Source of the DNA: Streptomyces phaeochromogenes | Lineage (GTDB): Bacteria > Actinomycetota > Actinomycetes > Streptomycetales > Streptomycetaceae | Reading direction: 5' to 3' | Assembly (NCBI RefSeq): GCF_001418655.1 | Contig: NZ_LIQZ01000167.1 | Location: 1-38,762, forward strand | DNA length: 38,762 nt | Shown: positions 25,848 to 34,376 of the stretch, piece by piece | Layout of the letters: every line of letters starts with the position of its first letter | Numbering within the stretch: the first letter of the stretch is position 1 | Made by a program: the position numbers and the translations under genes | Notes under the pieces: model-generated | What the model was told of the DNA's origin: nothing | What the model saw: only the letters and a program-made list of their open reading frames with translations | The model's database searches: none

Positions 25848-26392
25848 TACGTTCCCGGGCGGTCCGCGAGGGCGACCGGAGCCTCGTCGTCCATCTCGAA
25901 CGCCAGCGGGAAGGGCGCGTGGCCGGCCAGCCGGAACCAGCGCACCTTGCGGTGGCGGCGCAGGGCGCGGGCCGCCCGTACGGCGTCGTTGTGGAAGCGC
26001 CGGGCCATCGGAACCCGGCGGACCGCCTGGGCGAGTTCACGTGCCGCGTCCTCGCCACCGGGGACCGCCTGAACCGCCTCGACCTGCTGGACCTCTCCGA
26101 AGACGGCCCGCAGCGCCTGGCTGAGGTCGCTCTCGGCGACCTCCCTGTTGTCCTCCTCGGCCTGGCGGGCCGCGTGCGCCGCTTCGTAGAGCACCATCGA
26201 GGCGGCCGGGTCGAGCACTCCGGAAGTGGCCAGTTCCTGTGCCACCGACGCCCTCCGGAGCAACTGCGCGTCGAGCGCGGCCCGCGCCGCGTCGATCCGC
26301 GAGTGCAACCGGTCGAGCCGGCCCGCGGTCCAGCTCAGGTAGAGGCCGATCGCCACGAGGGCGACCACGATCCAGATCAGTGTGGAGGTCAC
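25847..26392 (-). CDS. LemA-like membrane-anchored helical protein
   Basis: 181 residues from a GTG at 26392 (VTSTLIWIVVALVAIGLYLS). One N-terminal membrane helix (about 4-22) leads into long amphipathic helices. DAQLLRRASVAQELA (about 41-55) resembles the D-QL-RR-DL-P-L motif of LemA proteins, and the middle contains YEAAHAARQAEEDNREVAES. The C-terminus has a distinct RRFHNDAVRAARALRRHRKV then FRLAGHAPFPLAFEMDDEAP, also seen in LemA (a folded end ending with a hydrophobic patch). A longer start at 26437 is possible. A TAGCGT box ends 7 nt before the GTG, hinting at a leaderless transcript. Function is unknown. It stands alone between pdxS and the repeat-rich gap. Confidence 0.75.
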   Translation of the reverse strand: MTSTLIWIVVALVAIGLYLSWTAGRLDRLHSRIDAARAALDAQLLRRASVAQELATSGVLDPAASMVLYEAAHAARQAEEDNREVAESDLSQALRAVFGEVQQVEAVQAVPGGEDAARELAQAVRRVPMARRFHNDAVRAARALRRHRKVRWFRLAGHAPFPLAFEMDDEAPVALADRPGT

Positions 26393-26875
26393 GGTCGCAC
26401 ACGCTACCGGTGCGCCCCGGGCCGCCCGCCCCGGCATGGCCCCACACGACGATCAGCGACCGAGCTGCGGGAAGGCGCCGCGGGCCGCTACGCCCGCACA
26501 TGCCCGCACGGCGCGGCACATCCGTACGCCCGCACCGCCACACACCCACGCGTCCGCACCGCCGCACCGGCGCACCGGCGCACCGGCACAGCAACCCCGG
26601 TGACCTGCCGTCAGATCCGGACGCCGCTGCCGCCATCCCGCCCAAGGCCTCGCACTCGACAGCCCCGGCCACTCCGGTCTCGGCGGCAAGATCGGCCCAC
26701 AACCGCCCGGAAAACAGGGCGAGTTCGAGCTCGGGCCCCGTACGCGGGCCGCGCCGCAGCAGTGCTCTCACGGGCCCACCGGGTCGACGCCGCAACCTCC
26801 CCGGGACGCGGAAGGGCGGCCCGGCCCCTCCGTCGCCCCGGCAGCCCCGCCATACGCGGGGCGCCTACGCGAGCG
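26393..26875. other. Repeat-rich gap without a credible gene
   Basis: About 480 bp with frames open on both strands but no recognisable protein; translations are Arg/Gly/Cys/Pro-rich and lack domain character. The stretch 26490-26590 is made of CGCAC-type near-repeats, with a clean 8-bp tandem array at its end. The rest (26600-26870) shows nothing I recognise and could be remains of a decayed gene. Confidence 0.5.
26556..26587. repeat. 8-bp tandem repeat, four units
   Basis: GCACCGCC is followed by three exact GCACCGGC units. Looser CGCAC-containing copies continue leftward to about 26490. Confidence 0.75.
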
Positions 26876-27223
26876 TCAGTCGTTCAGCTCTCCGGGTGCC
26901 CCGACCGCCGGGCCGACCTCATGTGCGGCGTCGGCGCTCACGATCGTGAACCGCATGGAGCAGATGTCCTCCGGCACGGCCTCGACCCGGCGCCCGAGCC
27001 GTTGCTCGATGATCCGCGCCACCGCGAAGAGCCGGATGCGCTCCTCCGGCGTGTGCGCGGGGAAGACGGCCCAGCCCTGGCGGGCCAGCTGCGCGCCGAT
27101 CTCGGTGGCGAAGACCGAGCGGCTGCGGAGCTCCTCCTCGGCCGTCAGAGGAGTCCTGGTGGCCTCCTGGGGCACTTCCCGGACATCACCACGTACGTCC
27201 CCCGAGCCATGTGCGTCCCACAC
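26876..27223 (-). CDS. Small conserved-looking protein downstream of pimA
   Basis: 115 residues from a GTG at 27223, or 99 from a GTG at 27175; I cannot decide. The compact core reads LTAEEELRSRSVFATEIGAQ, then LARQGWAVFPAHTPEERIRL, FAVARIIEQRLGRRVEAVPE and DICSMRFTIVSADAAHEVG, an alpha/beta pattern that looks like a genuine folded protein. The coding frame is clear from its third-position bias. The first GTG is 19 nt after the pimA stop, so it is the last gene of the pgsA - acyltransferase - pimA operon. I do not recognise the family. In mycobacteria a Nudix gene follows pimA, but I see no Nudix box here. Confidence 0.7.
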   Translation of the reverse strand: MWDAHGSGDVRGDVREVPQEATRTPLTAEEELRSRSVFATEIGAQLARQGWAVFPAHTPEERIRLFAVARIIEQRLGRRVEAVPEDICSMRFTIVSADAAHEVGPAVGAPGELND

Positions 27224-27241
27224 CGCGCGCGTCCCCCGCCC

Positions 27242-28411
27242 TCAGTCCCGCACCAGGCCGAGTCGGGCCAGCAGCCCGCCCGGCTCGTCGGGCTCGTCTG
27301 CGGCGACCGCGGCGGCGCCGTCGGTGACCGTCTCGTAGACGGACAGGATGTCCGCGCCGACCGTCGACCAGTCGAAGCGCCGCACATGCGCGCTCCCCCG
27401 CGCGCGCAGTTCCGCGCGGCGCGCAGGATCGCCGAGCAGCCGCAGCGCCGAGGCGGCCAGCGCGTCGGCGTCCTCGTTGGCGAACAGTTCGCCCGCCGCG
27501 CCCTGGTCGAGGACCTGCGCGAACGCGTCGAGGTCGGAGGCGAGCACGGGCGCGCCCGCCGACATGGCCTCGACGAGGATGATCCCGAAGCTCTCGCCGC
27601 CGGTGTTGGGCGCGACGTACAGGTCGACGCTGCGCAGGAACCGCGCCTTGTCGTCGTCGCTCACCATGCCGAGGAACTCGACGCGCGACCGGAGCTCCGC
27701 GGGGAGCTTCTCGACGGCCTCCTCCTCGTCACCGCGCCCGGCGACAAGGAGCCGCGTCCCCGGCCGCTCGGCGAGGATCTTCGGCAGCGCCTTCATGAGG
27801 ACCGGCAGGCCCTTGCGGGGCTCGTCGATACGCCCTATGAAGCCGATCGTGTCCCCCTGCCACTCGGCCTTGGGCTCCGCCTTCGCGAAGAAGTCCACGT
27901 CGACGCCGTTCGGGATGACGACGGCGTCACCGCCCAGGTGCTCGACGAGGGTGCGCCGCGCGTACTCGCTCACCGCGATGCGTGCCCTGATCTTCTCCAG
28001 TGCGGGCTGCAGGATCGGGTACGCGGCGATCATCGCCCGGGACCGCGGGTTCGACGTGTGGAAGGTGGCGACGATCGGCCCCTGCGCGGCCCAGCAGGCC
28101 AGCAGGCCCAGCGACGGCGAGGCCGGCTCGTGGATGTGGATCACGTCGAACGTGCCGTCGTGCAGCCAGCGCCGCACCCGCGCGGCCGACAGGAACCCGA
28201 AGTTGAGGCGCGCGACCGAGCCGTTGTACGGCACCGGGACGGCCCGGCCCGCCGAGACGACGTACGGCGGAAGGGGGGTGTCGTCGTCGGCCGGAGCGAG
28301 GACGGACACGTCGTGTCCGAGGTCGATGAGGTGGTCCGCCAGATCGCGGATGTGGAACTGGACTCCCCCGGGCACGTCCCAGGAGTACGGGCAGACGATG
28401 CCGATTCTCAC
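27242..28411 (-). CDS. pimA: Phosphatidylinositol alpha-mannosyltransferase (GT4 family)
   Basis: 389 residues from a GTG at 28411 with GAGGGGG upstream. PimA transfers the first mannose from GDP-mannose to phosphatidylinositol on the inner membrane face. It is GT-B fold: the N-terminal RIGIVCPYSWDVPGGVQFHI contains the donor/acceptor glycine loop, VIHIHEPASPSLGLLACWA and VATFHTSNPRS follow. The C-terminal half has VVIPNGVDVDFF, GFIGRIDEPRKGLPVLMKAL and the GT4 motif NTGGESFGIILVEAMSAGAP. The GTG overlaps the stop of the acyltransferase gene by four bases. The assignment rests on position next to pgsA and the acyltransferase as well as on family features. The C-terminal acidic tail (AVAADEPDEPGG) is variable. 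Confidence 0.92.
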   Translation of the reverse strand: MRIGIVCPYSWDVPGGVQFHIRDLADHLIDLGHDVSVLAPADDDTPLPPYVVSAGRAVPVPYNGSVARLNFGFLSAARVRRWLHDGTFDVIHIHEPASPSLGLLACWAAQGPIVATFHTSNPRSRAMIAAYPILQPALEKIRARIAVSEYARRTLVEHLGGDAVVIPNGVDVDFFAKAEPKAEWQGDTIGFIGRIDEPRKGLPVLMKALPKILAERPGTRLLVAGRGDEEEAVEKLPAELRSRVEFLGMVSDDDKARFLRSVDLYVAPNTGGESFGIILVEAMSAGAPVLASDLDAFAQVLDQGAAGELFANEDADALAASALRLLGDPARRAELRARGSAHVRRFDWSTVGADILSVYETVTDGAAAVAADEPDEPGGLLARLGLVRD

Positions 28412-29334
28412 GGCTGTTCCCCCTCGGCCGGCCCGGAGCGGGGCTCCAGGTCGGCGAGCCACAAGCGCTGCAGCATGTGCCAGTCCTCCGGATGGTCGGC
28501 GATACCCGTGGCGAAGGCGTCGGCCAGCGCCTGCGTCATGACAGACGTCTTCTCGGCCCGGCTACCTGACTCGGGGACGTCGACGGGCGGATGGACCCGG
28601 CCCCGCATCACGGGCGAGTCGTCGTACCAGAGTGTCACCGGCAGCAGCAGCGCACCGGTCTGCTGGGCGAGCAGCGCCGGGCCCGCGGGCATCCGGGTGG
28701 CGTCCCCGAAGAACTTGACCTCGACCCCGGAGGCCGACAGATCGCGCTCGGCGACCAGGCAGACGAGGCCACCGTCGCGCAGCCGCCGGGCCAGCGTGCC
28801 GAACGCGGTGCCGCCGCTGTGCGGCAGGACCTCCATGCCGAGGCTCTCGCGGTAGGCGACGAACCGGTCGTAGAGCTTCGCCGGCTCCAGCCGCTCGGCG
28901 ACCGTCGTGAACGGCGTCTCCAGCTTGGTGGTGACCCAGGCGCCGGCGAGGTCCCAGTTGGCCAGGTGCGGCAGCGCGAGGATGACGCCCTTGCCGGAGG
29001 CGAGCGCGTCGGTGAGGTTGTGGATGTCCTTCGCGTCGAAGCCGCCCTTGATGCGTTCCTTGCTCCAGGCGGGCAGCCGGAAGGACTCCATCCAGTAGCG
29101 CAGGTACGAGCGCATGCCGGCCCTGGAGAGCTCGTTGAGCTGCTCCGGGGTCGCGTCGGGCAGCACGCGCGCGTAGTTGGATTCGAGGCGTCGTACGCCC
29201 TTGCCGCGCCGCTTCCAGGCGACGTCGGCGATGGTCCGGCCCAGGCGCACGGCGACGGGCTCGGGGAGCTTCTTGACGGCCCCCCAGCCCGCTGCGTACG
29301 CCGCGTACGTCAGCTGGCCCTTCAGACCGCTCAC
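28408..29334 (-). CDS. Phosphatidylinositol mannoside acyltransferase (PatA-like)
   Basis: 308 residues from a GTG at 29334. A member of the LpxL/HtrB-type acyltransferases. In mycobacteria the equivalent (PatA) acylates the mannose of PIM. The catalytic HX4D is visible as HLANWD (His123, Asp128), after GKGVILALP. Other conserved parts are RSYLRYWMESFRLPAW, EVLPHSGGTAFGTLARRLRD, GGLVCLVAERDLSASGVEVK and FFGDATRMPAGPALLAQQTG. It is probably bound to the membrane's inner face. Its start overlaps the pgsA stop by 4 bases and its stop overlaps the pimA start by 4, so the three enzymes are made in a fixed order. Confidence 0.93.
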   Translation of the reverse strand: MSGLKGQLTYAAYAAGWGAVKKLPEPVAVRLGRTIADVAWKRRGKGVRRLESNYARVLPDATPEQLNELSRAGMRSYLRYWMESFRLPAWSKERIKGGFDAKDIHNLTDALASGKGVILALPHLANWDLAGAWVTTKLETPFTTVAERLEPAKLYDRFVAYRESLGMEVLPHSGGTAFGTLARRLRDGGLVCLVAERDLSASGVEVKFFGDATRMPAGPALLAQQTGALLLPVTLWYDDSPVMRGRVHPPVDVPESGSRAEKTSVMTQALADAFATGIADHPEDWHMLQRLWLADLEPRSGPAEGEQP

Positions 29335-30035
29335 GGTGTGGCCTCGCTGCTCTGCGAGGCGTTGTCCGGGGAGGCGGTGGCGGAGGGAGAGGCCTCGGCC
29401 GCGGCATCCGCCTCGGCGGACTCCCGGCGGACCGTGACGACGCGCTGGATCAGCGTGACGACACTGCCCACGGCGACGATCCACAGCGCGATGGGCAGCA
29501 GGATCTCGATACCGGGCACGCCGAACGTCTTGTGGAAGCCCGCGAGACCCGCCGCGACCAGCGAGATCACCAGGCGCTCGGCACGCTCGACGAGGCCGTT
29601 GACGGCGACGGGCAGGCCGATCGACTCGCCGCGGGCCTTCGTGTACGACACCACCTGACCGCTGGCCAGGCAGAAGATCGAGACGGCGCACAGGACGTTG
29701 TCGTCGCCCCCGCCCGCGTACCAGAGTGCGAATCCGCCGAAGATCGCGCTGTCGGCGACCCGGTCGAGCGTCGAGTCGAGGAAGGCGCCCCAGCGGCTGG
29801 AGCGGCCCAGCTGGCGTGCCATGTTGCCGTCGACGAGGTCCGAGAACACGAACAGCGTGATGACGATCGTGCCCCAGAAGAGTTCCCCCCTGGGGTAGAA
29901 GACCAGTGCGCCCGCCATCACTCCGGCCGTGCCCAGGAGGGTGACCGTGTCGGGGCTTACCCCCCGGCGGATGAGAAACGCGGCGAACGGTGTGAGGACA
30001 CGCGTGAAGAATGCACGCGCGTACTTGTTCAGCAT
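29331..30035 (-). CDS. pgsA: CDP-alcohol phosphatidyltransferase (phosphatidylinositol phosphate synthase)
   Basis: 234 residues. Transfers the phosphatidyl group from CDP-diacylglycerol to inositol 3-phosphate, the first step of the PI/PIM path. The full CDP-alcohol signature DGX2ARX8GX3DX3D is present: Asp69-Gly70, Ala73-Arg74, Gly83, Asp87, Asp91 (DGNMARQLGRSSRWGAFLD and on). About six membrane segments follow, ending VPGIEILLPIALWIVAVGSV. A Ser/Ala/Glu-rich C-terminal tail of about 30 residues is variable. The ATG at 30035 has GGGAAGG upstream. The inositol-phosphate rather than glycerol-phosphate substrate is inferred from the neighbours (acyltransferase, pimA). Confidence 0.93.
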   Translation of the reverse strand: MLNKYARAFFTRVLTPFAAFLIRRGVSPDTVTLLGTAGVMAGALVFYPRGELFWGTIVITLFVFSDLVDGNMARQLGRSSRWGAFLDSTLDRVADSAIFGGFALWYAGGGDDNVLCAVSIFCLASGQVVSYTKARGESIGLPVAVNGLVERAERLVISLVAAGLAGFHKTFGVPGIEILLPIALWIVAVGSVVTLIQRVVTVRRESAEADAAAEASPSATASPDNASQSSEATP

Positions 30036-30090
30036 GGCCTTCCCGAGGGTCGGTGTGGCCGCGCGGCCCCTGCTGGCCACCGGCTGGCCC

Positions 30091-30096
30091 ATCGTA
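30091..30096 (-). promoter_or_regulatory. Candidate -10 box for the pgsA-pimA operon
   Basis: TACGAT on the reverse strand, about 55 nt before the pgsA ATG. The -35 (GTCGCA, 16 nt away) is poor. The remaining divergent region to 30309 has nothing else I can name. Confidence 0.3.
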
Positions 30097-30309
30097 GCCA
30101 CGCGTGCGCTTGTGCGACGGTCGGGCACCCGCGCCCCGGGTCACGTCCTGATGACATCCGTGGGACGGCGCGATCGCGTCCGTTGTATGGACGCACCGTG
30201 ACACGAGTGCAAAGCTCGAAGACACCGCGGGCGTCATCGGAGCCGCCACCGCACGCGGCACCGCGCGTCCGCGCCCACAGTGACCTCACCGTGTACGGGA
30301 GGCAAGGCC

Positions 30310-32508
30310 ATGGGCGACAAGGCGAATGCACACCCCGGAGCCGCCGGCAGGGCTACGGCGGCCGACCACCCCGCGTCCGTACGGAATGTGGTGCTGGTCG
30401 GCCACTCCGGATCGGGCAAGACGACTCTGGTGGAAGCTCTCGCGCTGACGGCGGGGGCGGTGAACAGGGCGGGCCGTGTGGAGGACGGCGGCACCGTCTC
30501 CGACTACGACGAGATCGAGCACCGGCAGCAACGCTCGGTACAGCTCTCCCTGGTACCCGTCGACTGGGACGGATACAAGATCAATATTCTCGACACACCC
30601 GGATACGCCGATTTCGTCGGCGAGTTGAGGGCCGGTCTGCGAGCGGCGGACGCGGCCCTTTTCGTCGTCTCGGCCTCGGACGGGGTGGACGGCTCGACGC
30701 GCATGGTGTGGGAGGAGTGCGCGGCGGTCGGGATGCCGCGGGCCATCGTGATCACGCACCTGGAGTCGGCCAGGGCGGACTTCGACGAGATGACGCGGAC
30801 CTGCGCGGAGGCCTTCGGGGCCGACGACCCCGACGCCGTACTGCCGCTGTACCTGCCGCTGCACGGCCCGCAGGGTCCCGACGGGCACGCGCCCGTGACG
30901 GGTCTGATCGGGCTGCTGTCGCAGCGGCTGTTCGACTACTCCTCCGGGGAGCGCAAGGAGTCCGAGCCGGGCCCCGAGCAGCTGCCGCTCATCGAGGAGG
31001 CCCGCAACCGGCTGATCGAAGGGATCATCGCCGAGAGCGAGGACGAGACCCTCATGGACCGCTATCTCGGCGGCGAGGAACTCGACTTCAGGACACTCGT
31101 GCAGGACCTGGAACGGGCCGTCGCGCGCGGGATCTTCTTCCCGGTGCTGGCCGCCGCGCCCGCCGCCGAGGGCGCCAAGCAGGGTCTCGGCACGGTGGAG
31201 CTCCTTGAACTGATCACCGGCGGTTTCCCGACCCCGCTGGAGCGCGAGGCCCCGACGGTCACCACCCCGGACGGCAAGGCCCGCCAGGTGAAGGCCTGCG
31301 ACCCGGACGGGCCGCTGGTCGCCGAGGTCGTGAAGACCGCGTCCGACCCGTACGTCGGCCGGGTGTCGATGGTCCGCGTGTTCTCCGGGACACTGCGCCC
31401 CGACGAGACGGTGCACGTCTCCGGACACGGGCTCGCCGACCGCGGCCACGAGGACCACGACGTCGACGAGCGCATCGGCGGACTGTCAGCCCCGTTCGGC
31501 AAGCAGCAGCGCGCCCTCACGCACGCCATCGCGGGCGACCTCGCCTGCGTGGCCAAGCTGAACCGCGCCGAGACCGGCGACACGCTCTCCTCCAAGGACG
31601 ACCCGCTGCTCATGGAGCCGTGGGAGATGCCCGACCCGCTGCTGCCCCTCGCCATCCAGGCGCACAGCAAGGCGGACGAGGACAAGCTGTCGCAGGGCCT
31701 GGGCCGGCTGGTCGCCGAGGACCCGACGATGCGGCTCGAACAGAACCAGGACACCCACCAGGTCGTCCTGTGGTGTCTGGGCGAGGCTCACGCCGACGTC
31801 GCCCTGGAACGGCTGCGCAGCCGCTACGGCGTCCAGGTCGATGTCGTACCGCACAAGGTCTCCCTGCGGGAGACGTTCGCCGACAGGTCGGCCGGGCGCG
31901 GCCGTCATGTGAAGCAGTCGGGCGGGCACGGGCAGTACGCGATCTGCGCCATCGAGGTGGAGCCGCTGCCCGGGGGATCCGGCATCGAGTTCGTCGACAA
32001 GGTCGTCGGCGGGGCCGTGCCGCGGCAGTTCATCCCGTCCGTCGAGAAGGGCGTGCGCGCGCAGGCCGCCAGGGGCGTGGCCGCGGGCTACGCGCTGATC
32101 GACATCCGGATCACACTGCTCGACGGCAAGGCGCACTCGGTGGACTCCTCGGACGCCGCGTTCCAGACCGCAGGCGCGCTCGCCCTGCGCGAGGCCGCGG
32201 TCGACGCCCGGATCCATCTCCTGGAACCGGTCGCCGAAGTGACGGTCCTGGTCGGCGACGAGTACGTGGGCGCCGTGATGAGCGACCTGTCCGGTCGGCG
32301 CGGCCGAGTCGTCGGCACCGAGCAGGCCGGCGGCAACCGCACGCTCGTACGGGCCGAGGTCCCCGAGATCGAGATCGGGCGGTACGGCGTCGACCTGCGC
32401 TCTCTCTCGCACGGCACCGCGCGTTTCAACCGCACATACGCCCGACACGAGCCGATGCCTGCCCAGTTGGCGGAGAAAATCCGCGAACAGACGCAGGGAA
32501 ACCCCTAG
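30310..32508 (+). CDS. Elongation factor G-like GTPase
   Basis: 732 residues from an ATG at 30310 with GGGAGG 7 nt upstream. All EF-G domains are recognisable: G1 GHSGSGKTT (31-39), G3 DTPGY (95-99), domain II (YVGRVSMVRVFSGTLRPDET), domain III, domain IV (SVEKGVRAQAARGVAAGYAL) and domain V (LLEPVAEVTVLVGDEYVGAV). Differences from true EF-G: the switch I stretch is HRQQRSVQLSLVPVDWDG instead of the usual RGITI, and the G4 NKXD position reads THLE (about 149-152). This matches the EF-G2/FusA2-like paralogue class, not housekeeping translocase, which normally lies with rpsL-rpsG-tuf. Its role is unknown; ribosome association or a stress role would be guesses. Confidence 0.9.
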   Translation: MGDKANAHPGAAGRATAADHPASVRNVVLVGHSGSGKTTLVEALALTAGAVNRAGRVEDGGTVSDYDEIEHRQQRSVQLSLVPVDWDGYKINILDTPGYADFVGELRAGLRAADAALFVVSASDGVDGSTRMVWEECAAVGMPRAIVITHLESARADFDEMTRTCAEAFGADDPDAVLPLYLPLHGPQGPDGHAPVTGLIGLLSQRLFDYSSGERKESEPGPEQLPLIEEARNRLIEGIIAESEDETLMDRYLGGEELDFRTLVQDLERAVARGIFFPVLAAAPAAEGAKQGLGTVELLELITGGFPTPLEREAPTVTTPDGKARQVKACDPDGPLVAEVVKTASDPYVGRVSMVRVFSGTLRPDETVHVSGHGLADRGHEDHDVDERIGGLSAPFGKQQRALTHAIAGDLACVAKLNRAETGDTLSSKDDPLLMEPWEMPDPLLPLAIQAHSKADEDKLSQGLGRLVAEDPTMRLEQNQDTHQVVLWCLGEAHADVALERLRSRYGVQVDVVPHKVSLRETFADRSAGRGRHVKQSGGHGQYAICAIEVEPLPGGSGIEFVDKVVGGAVPRQFIPSVEKGVRAQAARGVAAGYALIDIRITLLDGKAHSVDSSDAAFQTAGALALREAAVDARIHLLEPVAEVTVLVGDEYVGAVMSDLSGRRGRVVGTEQAGGNRTLVRAEVPEIEIGRYGVDLRSLSHGTARFNRTYARHEPMPAQLAEKIREQTQGNP

Positions 32509-32557
32509 TTGAAGCACCGCTCGAATACCCCTCCGGGCCGGCGGGCAGCTTGGGCTG

Positions 32558-32585
32558 TCCGCCGACGGATGTCCGTCCCGGCGGA
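32558..32585 (+). terminator. Hairpin after the EF-G-like gene
   Basis: TCCGCCG/CGGCGGA outer arms with an ACGGA/TCCGT inner stem and a 2-nt bulge, 50 nt past the stop, with no T-run. It may only partly end transcription, as the next gene has the same orientation. Confidence 0.4.
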
Positions 32586-32677
32586 TACTCTGAGAACCTG
32601 ATCAAGACGATGACCTGATCAACAGGTGTGCGGAGCACCGAAGTCGGGAAAAGCCGCAGCAGCGGAGCACGGCGGCG

Positions 32678-34345
32678 ATGGGGGCGGCAGTGGCGGACGA
32701 CGGATTCGATTTCAGGCCCGGAGCGCAGGTACCGCTCTCTGGTGCCGCAGGCCAGACGGCGGCGACATTCGCCCTGGCCTCGGCGGCGTACCGGGACAAC
32801 GAGATCGGGGAGATCCTCAAAGCCAACAACGAATGGCACAAGTCGACGGTCAAGGAGGGCAAGCTCAAGCTCTTCGTGCCCAACCTGGGCGAGGCGTTCG
32901 CGCGGGCCGTGCACGACCGGATGCTCGGCAGCGGCCGCAACGCGCTCATCCAGTCCTTCGGCACCGAACCCCAGGTCGTCGTCGAGCACTGCCTGGCGGC
33001 GAACCGCATCCGCAGGGAGCGCGACAACTGGCTGACGGCGGTGACGGTGCTGTGCGGGCTGATCTTCCTGCCCGGGCTCATCGCCTGGCTGCTGGTCTTC
33101 CAGATCCGCACGATGATCGCCAAGCGTGAGGACAAGCGCGCCTCCGCCCTGGCCACCACCCTCCTCATCGCCTTCGGCGCGCTCGCCGTGGTCTTCCTGC
33201 TCCGGCTGCCGTTCGGCGGCTTCTGGGCCTGGTACGCACGCGCGGCGATCGTCATGCCGGTCGTCGGCTGGTTCTGGGCGCAGCAGATCTGCGAGCGCAC
33301 GGCCAAGGACCTGCGCGCCCGCTGGGAGGGCCTCCTGTCGGGCGGCGGCGTCGGGGCCAAGATCCCCGAGGCGGTGCCCGGCAGCCCCGGTGAGACGGCC
33401 GCGGAGTCGCTGCGCCAGAACCTGGCCAAGCTGAGCGCCGAGCAGCAGTCCAACTCCGTCTTCTACGCGGGCCCCAAGGGCATACTCGGCATGGGCACGC
33501 GCTGGGGCAGCTGGCAGCTCGCCGAGGATCTGGTGGCGCTCGACGAGAGCAAGGAGATCCACCCCTTCCGCAGCTGGGACGTCATCCGGTCGATCCACGA
33601 CCAACTGCGCATGCTGGAGCGCGGCCCGCTCAACACCGGCGGCTTCCCGCGCCCCTCGATAAAGCACTGGGTGGTCACCCCGATCGGGGAGAACGCGGGC
33701 TCGGTGTCCCGGCCCGGCGGTACGGACGTGGACGCGTACCAGGTGAAGAACCACGCCATTCAGGACATCTGCAACAAGCAGCAGTTCGGCAGCGGCGACC
33801 GGCACTACCTCGGGATCCAGTGGACGCTCTGGGACGGCCAGTTGGTCATCACCATGCTGATCACGGTGACCGTGCTGCACGAGACCCTGCGCATCGAGGT
33901 CACCGGCCACGCGCTCGGGCCCGTGCACTCGCTGTTCACGACCAAGCCCGCGGCGAAGACGAAGCAGATCGCGAAGTCCTTCAAGCCCTGGGAGACCCGC
34001 TCGAAGAAGCTGCCGCTCGTCGACACCGACGAGGTGGTGCGCCTCGCGGTCCGCGCCCCGATCACCTGGTACCCGCCGCTGCTCAACTGGCTCGGCGGCA
34101 GCCTGGCGCTCCCGGAGCCGTTCGGCCTGCGGCACGCGTGGGCCGATCAGCCCTGGCGGCACCGCTTCATGGCCGACGACGCGCTGCGGGCGGCCACGCC
34201 CGTCCTTCGCGTGGTGCACGCGGCGTCCATCAAGGTCCTCAAGGAGAACGGCGTCGACACCGAGAAGTTCGGCAACCGCTCGTCGTTCCTGAGCACGGCG
34301 ATCCAGGACGCGTCACCGAGGAAGGCGGACGTGTACGACGCGTGA
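32678..34345 (+). CDS. Large membrane protein of unknown function
   Basis: 555 residues. I do not recognise the family. The N-terminal 115 residues are soluble (AAYRDNEIGEILKANNEWHK, KLFVPNLGEAFARAVHDRML). Three membrane helices follow, near 119-142, 157-177 and 183-203 (LTAVTVLCGLIFLPGLIAWL; TLLIAFGALAVVFLLRLPFG; AIVMPVVGWFWAQ). A long soluble C-terminal part contains SVFYAGPKGILGMGTRWGSW, DQLRMLERGPLNTGGFPRPS and WDGQLVITMLITVTVLHETL, the last possibly a fourth membrane segment. Start ATG 32678; GTG 32690 is an alternative. It follows the EF-G-like gene by 169 nt. No enzyme motif or signal peptide is visible. Codon use matches the neighbours, so it is not obviously foreign. Confidence 0.85.
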   Translation: MGAAVADDGFDFRPGAQVPLSGAAGQTAATFALASAAYRDNEIGEILKANNEWHKSTVKEGKLKLFVPNLGEAFARAVHDRMLGSGRNALIQSFGTEPQVVVEHCLAANRIRRERDNWLTAVTVLCGLIFLPGLIAWLLVFQIRTMIAKREDKRASALATTLLIAFGALAVVFLLRLPFGGFWAWYARAAIVMPVVGWFWAQQICERTAKDLRARWEGLLSGGGVGAKIPEAVPGSPGETAAESLRQNLAKLSAEQQSNSVFYAGPKGILGMGTRWGSWQLAEDLVALDESKEIHPFRSWDVIRSIHDQLRMLERGPLNTGGFPRPSIKHWVVTPIGENAGSVSRPGGTDVDAYQVKNHAIQDICNKQQFGSGDRHYLGIQWTLWDGQLVITMLITVTVLHETLRIEVTGHALGPVHSLFTTKPAAKTKQIAKSFKPWETRSKKLPLVDTDEVVRLAVRAPITWYPPLLNWLGGSLALPEPFGLRHAWADQPWRHRFMADDALRAATPVLRVVHAASIKVLKENGVDTEKFGNRSSFLSTAIQDASPRKADVYDA

Positions 34346-34376
34346 GCCCCCGGCGGTTCGGCAGGTGGGGTGCGCG

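Noticed and set aside
26490..26590. CRISPR array
   Set aside because: Units are 8 bp and directly adjacent without spacers; this is a simple tandem repeat.
26037..26795. Possible 252-residue minus-strand protein
   Set aside because: Overlaps the LemA-like gene in another frame and reads through the CGCAC repeats; no domain seen.
25703..28855. 1050-codon plus-strand open frame
   Set aside because: It spans the LemA-like gene, a gap and the whole pim operon in antisense. The translation is Arg/Asp/His-rich low-complexity sequence.
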